Below are positions 51,260-63,421 of a DNA stretch of 64,000 nucleotides, piece after piece. Below the pieces are notes generated by a model. That model was not told where the DNA came from. It saw only the letters and a program-made list of their open reading frames with translations, and ran no database searches. The position numbers and the translations under genes are program-made. Every line of letters starts with the position of its first letter. Positions within the stretch are counted from its first letter, which is position 1. Origin of the DNA: Amaranthus tricolor (Eukaryota; Streptophyta; Magnoliopsida; Caryophyllales; Amaranthaceae); NCBI RefSeq assembly GCF_026212465.1, contig NC_080047.1, forward strand, positions 34,855,057-34,919,056, written 5' to 3'.

Positions 51260-52720
51260 AACGTCATATGCTTCACAATCCTTTTACAATGTTCTTTAAC
51301 CTGTAGAACAGAAAAGACTTACGTGAGAAAAGGCACGATAATAAAAATGTTTTGCACCAGTTAATGCCAGCACATCATCCCTGCCCCATTCTTGACAATC
51401 ACACAAACCCCACACTACTTGAACCACTAACAATAACAAAAAATTAAAACCTATATGAAATGCCTAAAGAATCATTATCAGATATCTTCAATCCTTCGTA
51501 AATTCCTTGGCTCCAACATCAACTCTCCTTCTTCAGAATATCTTTTAAAACAACCATTAGATGATGTCAGTTACTAAGTAGCAAAATCACCCAAGATTTT
51601 ATCCTAGGCATGATGATGGCAATTCCATAATTTTGAAGCTACGCTACAGCAACCTCAAATATGAGTTTAACTTCAACCTTATAAATTGCTAATGTTACAA
51701 AAGTATTGTATCCTAGGTATGATGATGGCAACCAACAACAAATGTTTTGTAGCTGTAAGACAGGAGCCTCAAACGTAAGCCTTAATAATTAAAAGCAAAA
51801 CAGCATTTACTCTTGGTAACTGATGAAATGACAAATCTCTACATTTCAATGCCAACAAGGATTTTCCCTATAACAAGGAGCTTCTCAGCTCCCTTCCATA
51901 GCCCAAAGCTCTACATTTCAATTCCAACAGCTCATTTAACAAGAGAACTTCACATATTAATCACTTGTCGGTGAGCTTTTTTGAGCATAGAATCTTTAAT
52001 ATCTTTAAAAGCAATATGTATTTCTTGTAGAATCAAAAAATGAGAGATAAATACATGGAATAAAATGACAGACAAAAACATGGTTTTGCTTTCAAATAAA
52101 GAACCCTTCTGAATAAAAGCTACAAAAGAGGCCAAGAGTTCTTTTTACCAGAAAAATTCAAGAAAGAAATATATTACTCCAGGCCCAACAAAAAGATATT
52201 AACTCTAGATTCTGAATACTTGTCAATAACTACCATCTACCCCCAATGCTTAGGGCTGTAAACTCAAATACGCACGGGAAGAACCCTTTCCATAGAATCA
52301 GTAGCAAAACAATCACAGAAAATAATGACGTACTGAGATAGACAAACATCCTTTCCATAGATATCCAAACCCAACAAGCCTATTTATTCGTAAACTCAAA
52401 TACGCTCCGGAAGTATCCAAATTTGAGATTTGGGTGGCTACGCCGACAAAATAACATAAATTTGGAAAATTGAAAACTTTCAACCCTTAAACACGCAATC
52501 CCTCACACTAAGATTCTGCAATTGAACCATTAGTTTAATGGAAACAAACAAAAGACGTAATTTCAACAAATTGTTGCAAAGTACAAGATAAAATTATAAT
52601 TGAAAAATGGTTGACATTGAGGAGGATGAAGAAATCGAACCTTTAGGAAAGTGCTGTATGAAAGATAGAGATATCAACGACAGAGTGAGAGGAGAAAAGG
52701 CGTGAGTTCGGCAGTGCAGA
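51260..52720 (-). other. 5'UTR of the U2AF-like gene with a leader intron
   Basis: On the minus strand a donor 'cctaaag|gttcgat' at 52638 and acceptor 'ctgttctacag|gttaaag' at 51301 define a 1338-bp leader intron, leaving 41 bp of leader before the ATG. The first exon probably starts around 52.7 kb. Short frames in the intron are not genes. Exact transcription start unknown. Confidence 0.4.
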
Positions 52721-54599
52721 AATTGGGAGCCCTGAATTCGACAAACAAACAGGTTTCGGGTGCAGCTTGGCTTCGCTGGGTTTCAAAACAATTTCGAGTA
52801 CTTTTAGACTCGTTAGTTGTTCTTTCAACTTTCCTAAAAAAAATTTCACATATTTCTTTTGACTTTGAATTTTTTAATTTTTTCGAATTACAATTATCGA
52901 AGTATTAAAGTTTACAATTTCAAGCCATAATATGGAATTCCGATAAATTTTGGTGGTCGGAATTTTAAAATTAAGTGGTTGAAAATTTGTGTTTAAACCT
53001 GAACTTGTAAACTTTGATATTTTGGTAGTTATAATTCACAAGAAATGAATATTGAGACTTTAATTCGCAAAAGTGCTAGATTTTAAAACTGTAATTTGCA
53101 AATATTTATTTTTTTCATTTTTGAACATAAATTTGGACCAAAATTTCTGGCACTAACCTATATTTACATAAAATACCATTAAAATTATTAAGGCATTCTC
53201 AATTATCCATTGAAACATTTATTCCTTTAGATAAGTTACCCTTTATAATTTGCCATCCACCTAAAATTGTGTTTTCCCTATATTTTTAATTTTGCAATTA
53301 GTATGTTTGTCCGACTCTATTTACTCATTATTCTCTCTTTAAAGTTTTATTTTTCTCTTCAAAAATCACAAGATCTTATTTTTTGAACTTTAATGTTAAT
53401 ACAAATTGCATTTTAATTCTTGTTTTGTTCTCCTTTACAAAACAAGAGTAACAAAACAAGAGTAATTTTGTGATTTGTGCTTGAATTTTTTTGTCAGTTT
53501 TTGGTATTTGGTCATGACTTCTCTACTGAGAAGTAGCTCTAGAGACGGAGGAATGTGAATGGAATTCTCGATGTTCTTGCTCATTATTTGGTTATTTCAT
53601 AGTTATAGTATTGATCTACTTCATAAAACACTAACTTCACTTGAAGATGAAAAAGTTATTAAAAGCATTAGAAGATGTGTTCTTCTACATTTATTGGAAA
53701 TCTATGTGGTGGTCCCCTACTCTATGGTGGTTCAAACACACCACAAGATCAATTAAGGTAAGTTCAAGAAGGGTTTTGAAAAAAAAAATGCATCGCCTTC
53801 CAAAGGTTCTAAAATTTCAATTTATTATTGAATTTAAAACTACAAAAAAGGTTGAACTATATGATGTTTTTGCCTCTTTGTATGAGTAATCTCATTTCAA
53901 ATTTTATTTTTGTGTAAATCTTTATGTTTGAATCTTTATAATTTTAAATTTGTTGGATATTGGTAAATCTGTTGCTTTGTTGAATTTTGCAAAATGTTTT
54001 TAACTTTTTTTATGATGAATATGTTGTTTAATGATGAATTTATGTAAGTTTTAATGACTGTTTGACCATGATTGTTGCCTCATTTGAATGAAGAATATAA
54101 CCACGAATCTCTCTTAGTGCCTTTCCCATTCTCACAAACTTTATATCTTTCACTTTCTTATTGCCTCTCTCATTCTCGCACTTTCTATCTCTTTCTCACT
54201 TTCAGATTTCAAAACCATGGCTTGAAACAGTCGTATTATTAGGAGATTTCATTAGTCGTTTTTAGCGCCTAATTATTCTTATATATTTGTTCGTTACTAA
54301 TTATAATTTAATTAGTGATGGTAGTAATTTGAAAAATCTCTACAATGATTAGAAACTTGTTAATTCTAACGTGATTACGAATCGTAACAAGTAACGTAAA
54401 CTTTGGAGGTAAAACTTAAAGTTAAGCAACTACCCATAACAGTTCGAAAAAAATTTTATTATTACCCAAGCATATTATGTAACTATGATGGGAGTAAATT
54501 AAATATTTCACACATATACAAGTGATTTTTAAACATGAAGTACAAGTTAAATAACTTGTTACATGTACAACAATTTTTACCCAAACCTTAAACTATCTT
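52721..54599. other. Intergenic AT-rich DNA
   Basis: No gene recognised. A frame at 53641-53757 (KALEDVFFYIYWKSMWWSPT) ends at a good donor, 'aattaag|gtaagttc', but has no family resemblance and no partner exon. A CT-rich patch lies at 54110-54210. Confidence 0.4.
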
Positions 54600-57530
54600 A
54601 GATAAACCTTTCCTACACTATAATAGGTCAAATGATTGACAAAAATCACCAAAAAACAACCCCAACCAGCCATGCTAAAGCTGTCCTACTCCCCCTTATA
54701 GCCCTTTGTATACTTACATACACAAGTTAAAAACTCTACCCAAGAACCCCTTTTGTTCTACCCAAAACTTGTGCATCATTACAAGCATGCAAGAGGCAAA
54801 TATTTGAAGCAAAAATAGTCTATTTTCTGAATAATTATTCAGCCATAAACCCCAACACATTGCTCCCAAGTTCATCCATGAACAAACACTAGAATCCTTC
54901 AAACTTTCAATAACTAACACTTTCTTTTCTCATCAAATCTTCTTCAAAAATCTTTCTAAAACTTCTGAAAATTTATGTTTATAAACTCAAATCTCCCATA
55001 AAAATAATCATCATCTTAAGAGCTTTCTATAGACATCAAACTTGAAAAAATCCACCAAGTATAGAGTAAGTTATGTTCATTTCTTTATTCCACTAGTTTT
55101 TGTTAAAACTTGTTCATGTAAAACATAATTTTTTACATGAATCTTTTTATAAACTAAGATCATTATAAAATGAGTATTTTATCTCTAAACTAAGAAAATC
55201 ATCACCTATAAATCTATAAAAATCGGCCATAATAGAAAGTAAGAAGACGTATTTCCACAAACATATAAATTTTGTTACTTAAAGGATTCAAATAAAATTA
55301 TGGGACTTAACTAAGTATGTTGCTCAACATAATAAGTATACTCCAAATATATTAAAACCATCACAAGTATTAGTCTAACAACTCTAACTTGGAAAAGTTA
55401 AGTGCATGTTAGAAATCCAAAATTATTATTGATTTTTGGATTGTTTAGTTGAAGAGTTGGAGTTGAGACTTGAAGGGCAAGGACCCGAAGTTAGAACCGC
55501 TTCTAAGAACGCGTAGGAGCTTACGGAATAATTATAAAGGCTTGGAGTCGAGGTATGTCACATGGGGTGATTTTCAAAGGATTTAAAAACAAGTTGGGAA
55601 AGTTTGTGCATAAACTTTTTTTAAAAAAAAATAAAATAAAATTCCTAAAGAGAAGTTCTTAAATCTTGAAAAATGATGTCAAAATGATAAATATGAGTAT
55701 GGAATAATTTATTACATGTATTATTATTGTGGGCATCATGCATGTTGATTTTATAAATTATTGTATGTTTAAAGACATGTTTAACACTACTTTGTGAAAG
55801 TTATTGTGATGGAAATGATTATATGAATTTGAAAATATTTGAAATTCATTTTAAAAGAAATTTCCAATAGCTATATGTTAAGAAAATTTCTTGGATACTT
55901 TTTGTTGAGATTATTCGTTAAATTGATATTTTAATGGATTTTAAGGTGTTAAATACTCTTATTACAAAACATGGTATTAGATGAACTCTTCATCATCAAA
56001 AATAATTAATAAAAACATATTATAATAATCCAACAAGATTTGGCCAGAAAATATTTAGTTTGGAATTTTTTTGTTATTTTTGAATAATCGTTAAATTGTT
56101 TAACGGTAAATTGTAAAATGGTAAAATATAAAATAATTACCAAACAAAGACATATGGACTTGAAATTTTTATCACATACTCATATGGACAGTAGGTAAAA
56201 TTGGTAAAAGTTTGGGAAGGTTTCGTTGACATTTAAGGACCTTAATAATTTTTACTCGGTTATTAATAATCGGTAAGTTTGAAAACGATAAAATATAAAA
56301 TAAATACTAATGACGTCTTTTGGACATGAAAATTTTATGAGATACTTATATAAACAGTAGATACATGTTCAAAAACTTATATGGATTTTCGTGACTATAT
56401 GGACTTAAATAAATTTTATTCGGTTTATCGGTAAAATAACGATATTAATTATTAAAAATACCCCACATGATTTTTAATGGTTATTTAAAATTTTATACCC
56501 CTTAAAATAGCTTCTGGAATATCATATAAATTTTATAATATTTTATTCGGACTCAAATAATTTAAAACCTATTTTATTCTATTTATCGATAAAAATGTCT
56601 ATACAAAATAATAAAACGTCATACATGAGTTTTATAAGTTCAAATAGCCTAATAAACATGTTATATGACTTCTGGAACTTTGGTATAATTTTATAAAATA
56701 AATTATTAATTATTTACTAATTTATCAAATTAATAGAAAATGTTTATTTATTAAAAAGTGTAATATTGTTAATTAAATTTGGGTAAAAATAGACCTAAAT
56801 AAAAAATCTATAATTATATTAATAACCTACTGCCTCATAGTATAAATTAAGTTTAAATTAGATGGTTTATAAATTTTACGGATTTAAGACACCATTTAAA
56901 TAACGGTAAATACCCAAATTGTCGAAAATAATTGTAAGATCGTTATAAATTTGCATAACCAATTATAATTTGATGGGACAACCTTAAATTTATTTTAAAT
57001 AAGGTATTATAATGACTTGATTGAATGTACTTTGTAAATCAATTATCGATTTTATTACCGGCAAAACTATCTCGTATTTAAGAAAATAGTGTTTTGTGAA
57101 ATCTTCTGTCGTAATGATTTTATAGACTTATGAATCATATTCTAGTTGTTTTGAATGAATTTCAAAACCCTTTTAAGTTATATTTACTTTAAGAAGGATT
57201 GAAACGAAGCATTTTAGTGGTTTCCTTAAAAAAATCGTATTGAACTTTAATTACTTTTTGTTACGATGCATTTCCATACATGCTAGTGATGCCCCAATAT
57301 AATACAAAGGTTATGTTTAATGATATGATTATGCTAAGCATGTTTTACCTATGTGGGAAATATTGTGATTTGATTTTGCTAAGTCGCAAATAAAGTATGT
57401 TTTGCTATGTGCAAATAAAAGATGTTTATCATATGGAAAAAGTTAATATTTTTGACTTTCAAATGCTATTAAAATTACAAGATATATATTATGTACAAAA
57501 ATATGTTTTAGCCTAAATTGTGTTGGCAAA
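54600..57530 (+). mobile_element. Possible decayed long Ty3 LTR
   Basis: The leader-like stretch 54640-55080 (C- and A-rich, 'ccaaccagccatgctaaagc', 'actcccccttatagcc', 'aaatccaccaagtatagag') followed by 'cttggagtcgaggtatgtca' (55545-55564) recalls the U5 side of Del/Tekay-type LTRs. Within 56070-56520 related units of roughly 180 bp recur ('acggtaaa', 'aaaatataaaata', 'tatggacagtag' / 'tataaacagtag'). No LTR ends were found, so this is tentative. Confidence 0.3.
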
Positions 57531-58578
57531 AGTAAGCTTCCGCTTGATTAATACTAAATTCCAGTTAGTGTTTTGCCTTCATAATTCGAGGCGATTACAT
57601 GGCTTCTTCGATTTATGGTTTTTGTGTATGCTTCATTCTTTTGATTATGGCTTCTTCAATTCAAGGTTTGTTTGTTTCAAACATTCTTCATCTTTGGGTT
57701 CGTTTTTGGTTGTTTGGGTTCGTTAGCTTCTAGGTTCGTTTCTTTCTGGAACGTTGTTTGGTGTTCTGTGTTACTTTTACTTTGTTAATAGGTTTCATCT
57801 CTCTTTTTCGTCTTGAAATTTTTTTGTTTGAATTTTGATTCCATATGAAAATTTCCCTCTAACTCAAAATTTTAGTTTTGTTTTTTGGTTTTGTTGCTAT
57901 TGTGTAGCTGTTGGCTTTCTACCTAATATGTAGTTCGTTTTGTGCTTAATATGTTCATGTTTAAATTTGAAAATTTGGAATACTTGATAAAAAAAACTAA
58001 ATGTGGAAAACTTTGGATGTTTGCTTAAATAATTTTGTGGCAAAAATATTAAAGTATTATTTTTTTTAATTTTGAAGTCAATGACAAGAAAAAATTACAC
58101 AATCACATGATCCATAAATAAGGCACCTACCTCAAAGATGTAGAAGACTTAAAAGGCTTTTGGAAATAAAGTAGTCGACTTATGTATTTCTTAAAATTTA
58201 GAAAAATTTTAAGTAATGTATCATTAATTATGAATTTTAATTAGTCTTTAAATTCTGAATTTAAATCGAGAAAACTTTTAGTTGAATACCTGTAATTGGA
58301 CTGGTCTAAATTTTTATTTAAAATCCTTAATTCTTAATTTTAATAATTTTTTATTTTGGAAGGATAGTGCAAAGTCAAATAAGACTAATTGCTTGTATAG
58401 GAGTGCTTAAGTATTGGTCATCACCTCAATTTTTGTTGTCATGTTTTGCTGTGGTGGTTGGGTTATCTCCTCTTAGTTGGTTGATGAGCAAGGGAGGTTG
58501 GTGCTTTTGGCAGTGGTGGGCATCTTTGGAGAGTTCGAGCGATTGACGTCTTGGCTTACTAGTCTTTATATAATAAAT
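57531..58578. other. Intergenic DNA, nothing recognised
   Basis: Contains a repeated phrase ('ggcttcttcgattta' / 'ggcttcttcaattca', about 57600 and 57650) and T-rich sequence. The 68-codon frame at 57520-57726 is not recognisable. Confidence 0.4.
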
Positions 58579-58870
58579 TGTTAAAATAATCTAGAAAAAT
58601 CTAGGATTTTAATTAAACAAAAAAATATCTAAACCAAAGAATTAAAAAATAAAAATATCTACGATAATATAATAGAAGATCCTAGAAAAAGTAATTAAAA
58701 AATAAAAATATATAAGATATTTTAGTAAACTTGTAACCAAACTCATCAATATAAATACCCATTGATGTAATCAATTTTTGGCAATGAAGAAGAATATCCA
58801 TTCTACATATTCACTCATTTTTCTATCCAAATAAATCAATTCACTATTTTACCATCTAAATTTTCCTACA
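58579..58870 (+). mobile_element. Ty1/copia 5' LTR (292 bp)
   Basis: Starts TGTTAAAATAATC and ends 'ttttcctaca' immediately before a primer-binding site. TATA-like 'caatataaatacc' lies near 58750, then a leader of about 100 bp. Length and TG...CA ends fit a short copia LTR. Confidence 0.7.
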
Positions 58871-58886
58871 TTTGGTATCAAGAGCT
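58871..58886 (+). promoter_or_regulatory. Initiator-Met tRNA primer-binding site (one-base insertion)
   Basis: 'tttggtatcaagagct' follows the LTR end. Plant copia elements have TGGTATCAGAGC here; this copy has an extra A, so priming would be impaired. Confidence 0.8.
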
Positions 58887-58973
58887 AATTAAAACTAAGA
58901 CCTCCAAACAACCTAAACACATTAACCAATATACTCCACAATAAAATAAACCTCTAAGCACAAAATAAAAAAA

Positions 58974-59285
58974 ATGACCTTAACCATTAATTATCCCCAA
59001 GTTAATTGGGTTCCCACATTTAAGGGAGAAAAATATGAACAATGGGCTATGCAAATGAAGTCAATATTTATCTCTCAAGATTTATGGGAATTAGTACAAG
59101 AAGGTTATGAGTAACCACCCAAACTAAAGAGTCATCTTGAGATGAAACAAAAATAAAACAATATAAACAAAATAAGATAAGGGATAACTATGCCCTATCT
59201 CTATTATATCGTGGAGTTGACGAGGCAATACTTACAACGATCATACCCGCAAAAACAGCTACGGGGGTGAAAGTTAATAGGAGGT
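58974..59285 (+). pseudogene. Ty1/copia gag N-terminus, interrupted
   Basis: The ATG at 58974 opens MTLTINYPQVNWVPTFKGEK then YEQWAMQMKSIFISQDLWEL, the N-terminal gag signature of copia elements (FxGxNYxxWxxxMKxxLxSxDLWEIV). A stop occurs at 59114 and frame shifts follow; the frame resumes with NYALSLLYRGVDEAILTTII at about 59189-59248 and reaches VNRRLN where the Sirevirus-like LTR begins at 59286. Gag packages element RNA. This one is dead. Confidence 0.8.
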
Positions 59286-60742
59286 TGAATACTCTCTAGA
59301 GGGGGGGTGAATAGAGAGTTTGGGCTTTTAAAACTTTTCTGGCAGTTTGTCTCAAGAGTTTGAGGAGTCTGTCAAAACTATCTTCTGGAACAGCTTTGAG
59401 CCAATTCGTAAACACTAATCGTATGTGCGGAAAATAAACTTTAAAGAATAACACACGATATGTTAACGAGGTTCGGTTCTAACTAACCTACTCCCCGCCT
59501 ATGGGTTCTCTTTCAACCCGTAGGATTTCAACGCCTTTTATTAATCCGACTTTAATACAAACAAAAAGATCTCACTATCTCCTCTCACCACGTTCTTCCC
59601 CTTGAAGAACCGTATTACAAGCCCCTTTAATAAAAGCAAAATCCCAAATCTCACAATAGAGATTCACAAGTTGAACACTTTGAAAAGTATTCTTGATTAG
59701 GCGTATTAAACTTAATCTAACTCTTTTTAAACTCTTAAGCCTATTACAAATGTAAGAGTTAGATGAACTAAGAATTAAGAATTACGAATTACAAATTACA
59801 ACTCTTAGAGAATTTCTAAATCAAGAGAGAAAGTTGTAAGAAGTGGTGTATCTTAGTTCTGGAGTGAAGCCTCATACATATAGTGTTACGCCTCAACACA
59901 TCTTCAAAAACAAGAAGGCTCCTATCCGTTATTTTCTGTTGACCTGGTCATTCAGCGCCTGTCTTCAAGATCTTGAGGTTATCTTCAAACTGACGTGTAC
60001 TGATAGCTAAAAATAATTTCGTCACTGTGTTTGTAATTGTCCAATGCTATGCTGCCACGTTAGTACTCATACAAGATAATGAATGATAAGCACAAACCCG
60101 ATTTATCAACATTTAACTAATCATTTAAATTAATTCCTATTTTTTAGCATTAATTCAAATTGTTATTTTCTATTTTTAGTATAAATTCAAATATTAACCT
60201 ATTAATAGAAAACTCTAGATCTTGCATAATTATCAAATATAGCCGTGTACTATAATTAGTAAAACATATGTACCTTGTACTATATTTAATCATCAAATTA
60301 ATTTTAACCACATATTTAAATTCAAGTTCAAAATATAAAATATTTAAACGTTAAACAAAAACGTGTAATAAAATATTCAAACTTCATTTTAAATAATATC
60401 CAAGTTAATTTTAATGAACCTTGACCTATTAAAATATTTCAAATATAATTACGAAACTAACCTGATTGTAAACGTAATTATCTTCAAGATTTTGAAACAT
60501 ATTTCAGAACTTATAAAATCAACTTTAAAATAAACTTAAGTTCTTTAAGTATATTCCATTGACTTTGAACTTAAATATATATAAATCAAATGTATATCAA
60601 ATATGATTTTAAACTTACTTAAACAATTAAATGTAATTACTTAATTTATTTGTTTAATCAATATGTGTTTTGAATTATCATCATTCAAGAGAATTAAGTT
60701 TTCAATCTCCCCTTATCATTATTTAAGAGAGTTGAGTCTTCA
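59286..60742 (-). mobile_element. Sirevirus-like 3' LTR (~1.46 kb)
   Basis: On the minus strand it starts TGAAGACTC and ends GAGTATTCA, near-perfect inverted ends (TGAATACTC on the plus strand at 59286). 'ctagagggggggtgaataga' beside the terminus is typical of SIRE/Maximus LTR ends. A purine tract (tcaagggggagat on minus, 60743-60755) directly precedes the LTR. A 37-bp duplication places a second possible start at about 60704. Confidence 0.7.
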
Positions 60743-60756
60743 ATCTCCCCCTTGAT
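60667..60756 (-). repeat. Duplicated polypurine tract / LTR start
   Basis: Plus-strand 'atcatcattcaagagaatta' + 'agttttcaatctcccctt' and 'atcattatttaagagagttg' + 'agtcttcaatctccccctt' are two ~37-bp tandem units. Each contains the CA of the LTR start and the adjoining polypurine complement, so the element carries two candidate priming and LTR-start sites. Confidence 0.75.
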
Positions 60757-61298
60757 GAAAGTCAAAACCATATTTTCTTAAATCATATTTCTAAGTTAAT
60801 ATGATTTAAAAAAATTAAAAAATTATCCAATATTTCTTAACATGTTTTCAAATCAGAACAATATAAAAACAGAATAATAATTTTTTATATTTCATATCAT
60901 CACAATCATTATTTATGCAAACAAATATCCAATCATAATGCATGCAAATATAATAATCATCATTGTAATGTAACATCATATCAATACTTTAATATCAAAG
61001 ACATGATTATCAAACATTATGATCACGAACAATAATCAATAATCAGCAACTATCAATTTTTATATCTATATCTTCACAAATTTTCAACAAAAAATTTTCA
61101 TATCTCCCTTAAACATGAATGTTAAGCATGAATAAATCAGAACAAAACATTCATTCAACAATATATTATATCAGAGCATAATATAACAAAACATTAAAAC
61201 ATTCAAGCATCATTAAAACATAATCAGAACAAATACAAAATAAACAAATAAGCAAACAAACAAATAAGCAAGTCAGCAAAATACAAAATACACATTTC

Positions 61299-61310
61299 TC
61301 CCCCTTTTTG
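61299..61310 (-). promoter_or_regulatory. Sirevirus-type polypurine motif downstream of the env-like ORF
   Basis: The minus strand reads 'gatgaaagtcaaaaaggggg' then agaaatg, the reiterated purine motif characteristic of Sirevirus noncoding regions. Related purine tracts lie at 60743-60755 (before the LTR), 63308-63316 and 63408-63416 (just after the pol stop). Confidence 0.65.
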
Positions 61311-61419
61311 ACTTTCATCAAAAAGAAACAGGAAGATTTAAAATGTTGGGATTAACAATAACAACAAAATATTGTTTGCACAAAAAAAAAATTGTTCATC
61401 ATTCAACAACAAATAAAAA

Positions 61420-62805
61420 TTACTTCCTGGACCTCCTCTTCCTTTTCTTGGAAGGAGCTGGTTTTCCAGGTGAAGTTCGATCAGCATCAAATGTTGGAGG
61501 AATTGTTTGAATTGGAGTTGTTTCAGCAACATCAACATCAACCTCTTGATCATCATCTCCCTTTTTCTCTGCCTCCTCCTCTGCTTCTTCTTCCTTTTCT
61601 TTAGTCTCCTCCATGACCTCATCCACTTTAGGCACAGCATCATTACCATCAACAACCTCTTCTTCTACTACCACATCTTCTACTACCATTCCTTTCATTT
61701 CTTTCATAAAAGTGTCTAACATAAAAGTGAGAGTAGACACTTTATCATGCAATGCCAGTAAGGAAGATTTCATTTCACCAACCTCCAAGTCTAGAGACTG
61801 AAGTCGGGAAAGAGTGGTGTGTTCTTTGATGTGAGGTGCAAGACGTGTAAGCCGCTTACCATAAATCTTTTGAAGATCCTCTTTATCAATTGAAGACAAA
61901 TTCGAGTACAACTCATATATGCCATGCACTTTGAAAATACCAAGAGGCGGGAGGATTTCATTAGACAACGAAATAGGACCAGAACAATCCACTTCCTCTA
62001 TCTCAGAGAGCAGATTGAAATGATCAAAGATCAATGTCAAAAGATTGGAATAAGGAAGAGAACAATTGCGAGAATGTGAGCAACAAAACCGCATTGTTGA
62101 GAAGATAATAGAAGAAAAATCAACATTTTTCAGAGAAGAGATCTTCCACATCAGTATGAGATGAGCATCAGTAACCAGTTCACAAGAGGTGTTGCGAGAG
62201 AAAACGGTTCTTACAAGAATGTAGTGTAACAATTTTCCATTAAGATTCAAAGCATTATGAGTTATTTGTTTAGTAGAAGAGAAATCAGAATATGATTCGA
62301 GAATGAACATATCCTTAGCATTTTGTAAGGCCAAAATGTTAGGGGTTTGATCATCAGCTTCATGAGAAAATTTGAAAATGTCATTCATTAGGGTTTTTGA
62401 GATGATAATCTCTTGACCTTTTACAAAACTTCTCAAAGCTTGATCTCCATCAACCATAATAAAAGATAAGTTCGAATAGAAAACTTTTACAAGAGTTGGA
62501 TAAGTAGTAGAACCAGGACTTAATAACATACCAGGAGTAGATTGAATAAAAATAGAGATGATTTCAAAGTCTTCAAACAAGAAGAAATTATAATCAAGAA
62601 TATCAACAAAAGAAAGTGATCTTTGTCGAAAAATATCAACCCATCTCCCATAAGCAGTATGATTTTCAAACCATTGCTTAGGAACATCAAAAGTGTTCAA
62701 TGGTGAGTGAACAACAGGAGTATTAAGTTCAGCCATTTGAGATTTAGATGATTCTCCTTTTTCGGATTTTGAAGAGGACTTGCGTAGTCTTCTTTTAGGT
62801 GCCAT
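61420..62805 (-). CDS. Sirevirus env-like ORF ('putative plant transposon protein' type)
   Basis: An uninterrupted frame. I chose the ATG at 62805 (MAPKRRLRKSSSKS; about 461 residues) because a basic, Ser-rich start is usual; the frame is open to an upstream ATG at 62898 (492 residues), whose extra 31 residues are hydrophobic and might act as a signal segment. The middle holds YPTLVKVFYSNLSFIMVDGD (about 130-150), typical of the plant transposon-associated domain found in such ORFs, and ISKTLMNDIFKF. A predicted coiled-coil stretch (LQSLDLEVGEMKSSLLALHD) precedes a strongly acidic tail and a final KKRKRRSRK. It sits between RNase H and the 3' LTR as in Sireviruses. Its role is unproven; I see no clear membrane anchor near the C-terminus. 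Confidence 0.75.
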   Translation of the reverse strand: MAPKRRLRKSSSKSEKGESSKSQMAELNTPVVHSPLNTFDVPKQWFENHTAYGRWVDIFRQRSLSFVDILDYNFFLFEDFEIISIFIQSTPGMLLSPGSTTYPTLVKVFYSNLSFIMVDGDQALRSFVKGQEIIISKTLMNDIFKFSHEADDQTPNILALQNAKDMFILESYSDFSSTKQITHNALNLNGKLLHYILVRTVFSRNTSCELVTDAHLILMWKISSLKNVDFSSIIFSTMRFCCSHSRNCSLPYSNLLTLIFDHFNLLSEIEEVDCSGPISLSNEILPPLGIFKVHGIYELYSNLSSIDKEDLQKIYGKRLTRLAPHIKEHTTLSRLQSLDLEVGEMKSSLLALHDKVSTLTFMLDTFMKEMKGMVVEDVVVEEEVVDGNDAVPKVDEVMEETKEKEEEAEEEAEKKGDDDQEVDVDVAETTPIQTIPPTFDADRTSPGKPAPSKKRKRRSRK

Positions 62806-62898
62806 TGAAGAGGATTTTGAAAAGCTTGAAAAGGAAAGTGAAAGAGACGGTTTGAGTAGGAAATCAGAAAGAGATTCTGTGAGCAAATGAATAAGCAA

Positions 62899-63421
62899 AG
62901 CGTATTCACTCGCTATTTAAGAAGTATAGTACAATGCATTTGTACTTTCAATAAATTGATTTGACAACACAAGGAATGCAAAAGGTGTGTGGAGCTTGAC
63001 CGGTTTGTTCATCAAAGTGAACAAGTGTTTGATTTGGGTTTTTAACCGTGAACAAATGGAAATGCAATTATGAGATTAATTGAATTTTAACAAAAATCAT
63101 GAACATGTTTTTAATGTATTGATGATGCTCACAAATAATTTAAACAAACAATTTTGTTTTAAAATAATTAAATATCCTTTATTAATTAAAGGTATTTAAT
63201 TATAAATCCCATATTTATAAAACAAATAATTTTTAAGAAATTGAAATCAAATTTTCAATTCTCAAATTCATGCATAAACACTCATATAATCACAATAATA
63301 TGTAATGCTCCCCCTTAATACATACTTGGTATCATGTAACAATTAACGTTTAATATTTAAATATTTTACTCTTTATCATTACTCTTTGTTATTACTCTTT
63401 GTTATTACTCCCCCTTAATTC
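62899..63421. other. Noncoding stretch between pol and env-like ORF
   Basis: AT-rich, with two minus-strand AAGGGGGAG motifs (63308-63316 and 63408-63416), one immediately after the pol stop, and a triple 'ttactcttt' run near 63370-63400. No ORF of note. Confidence 0.6.
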
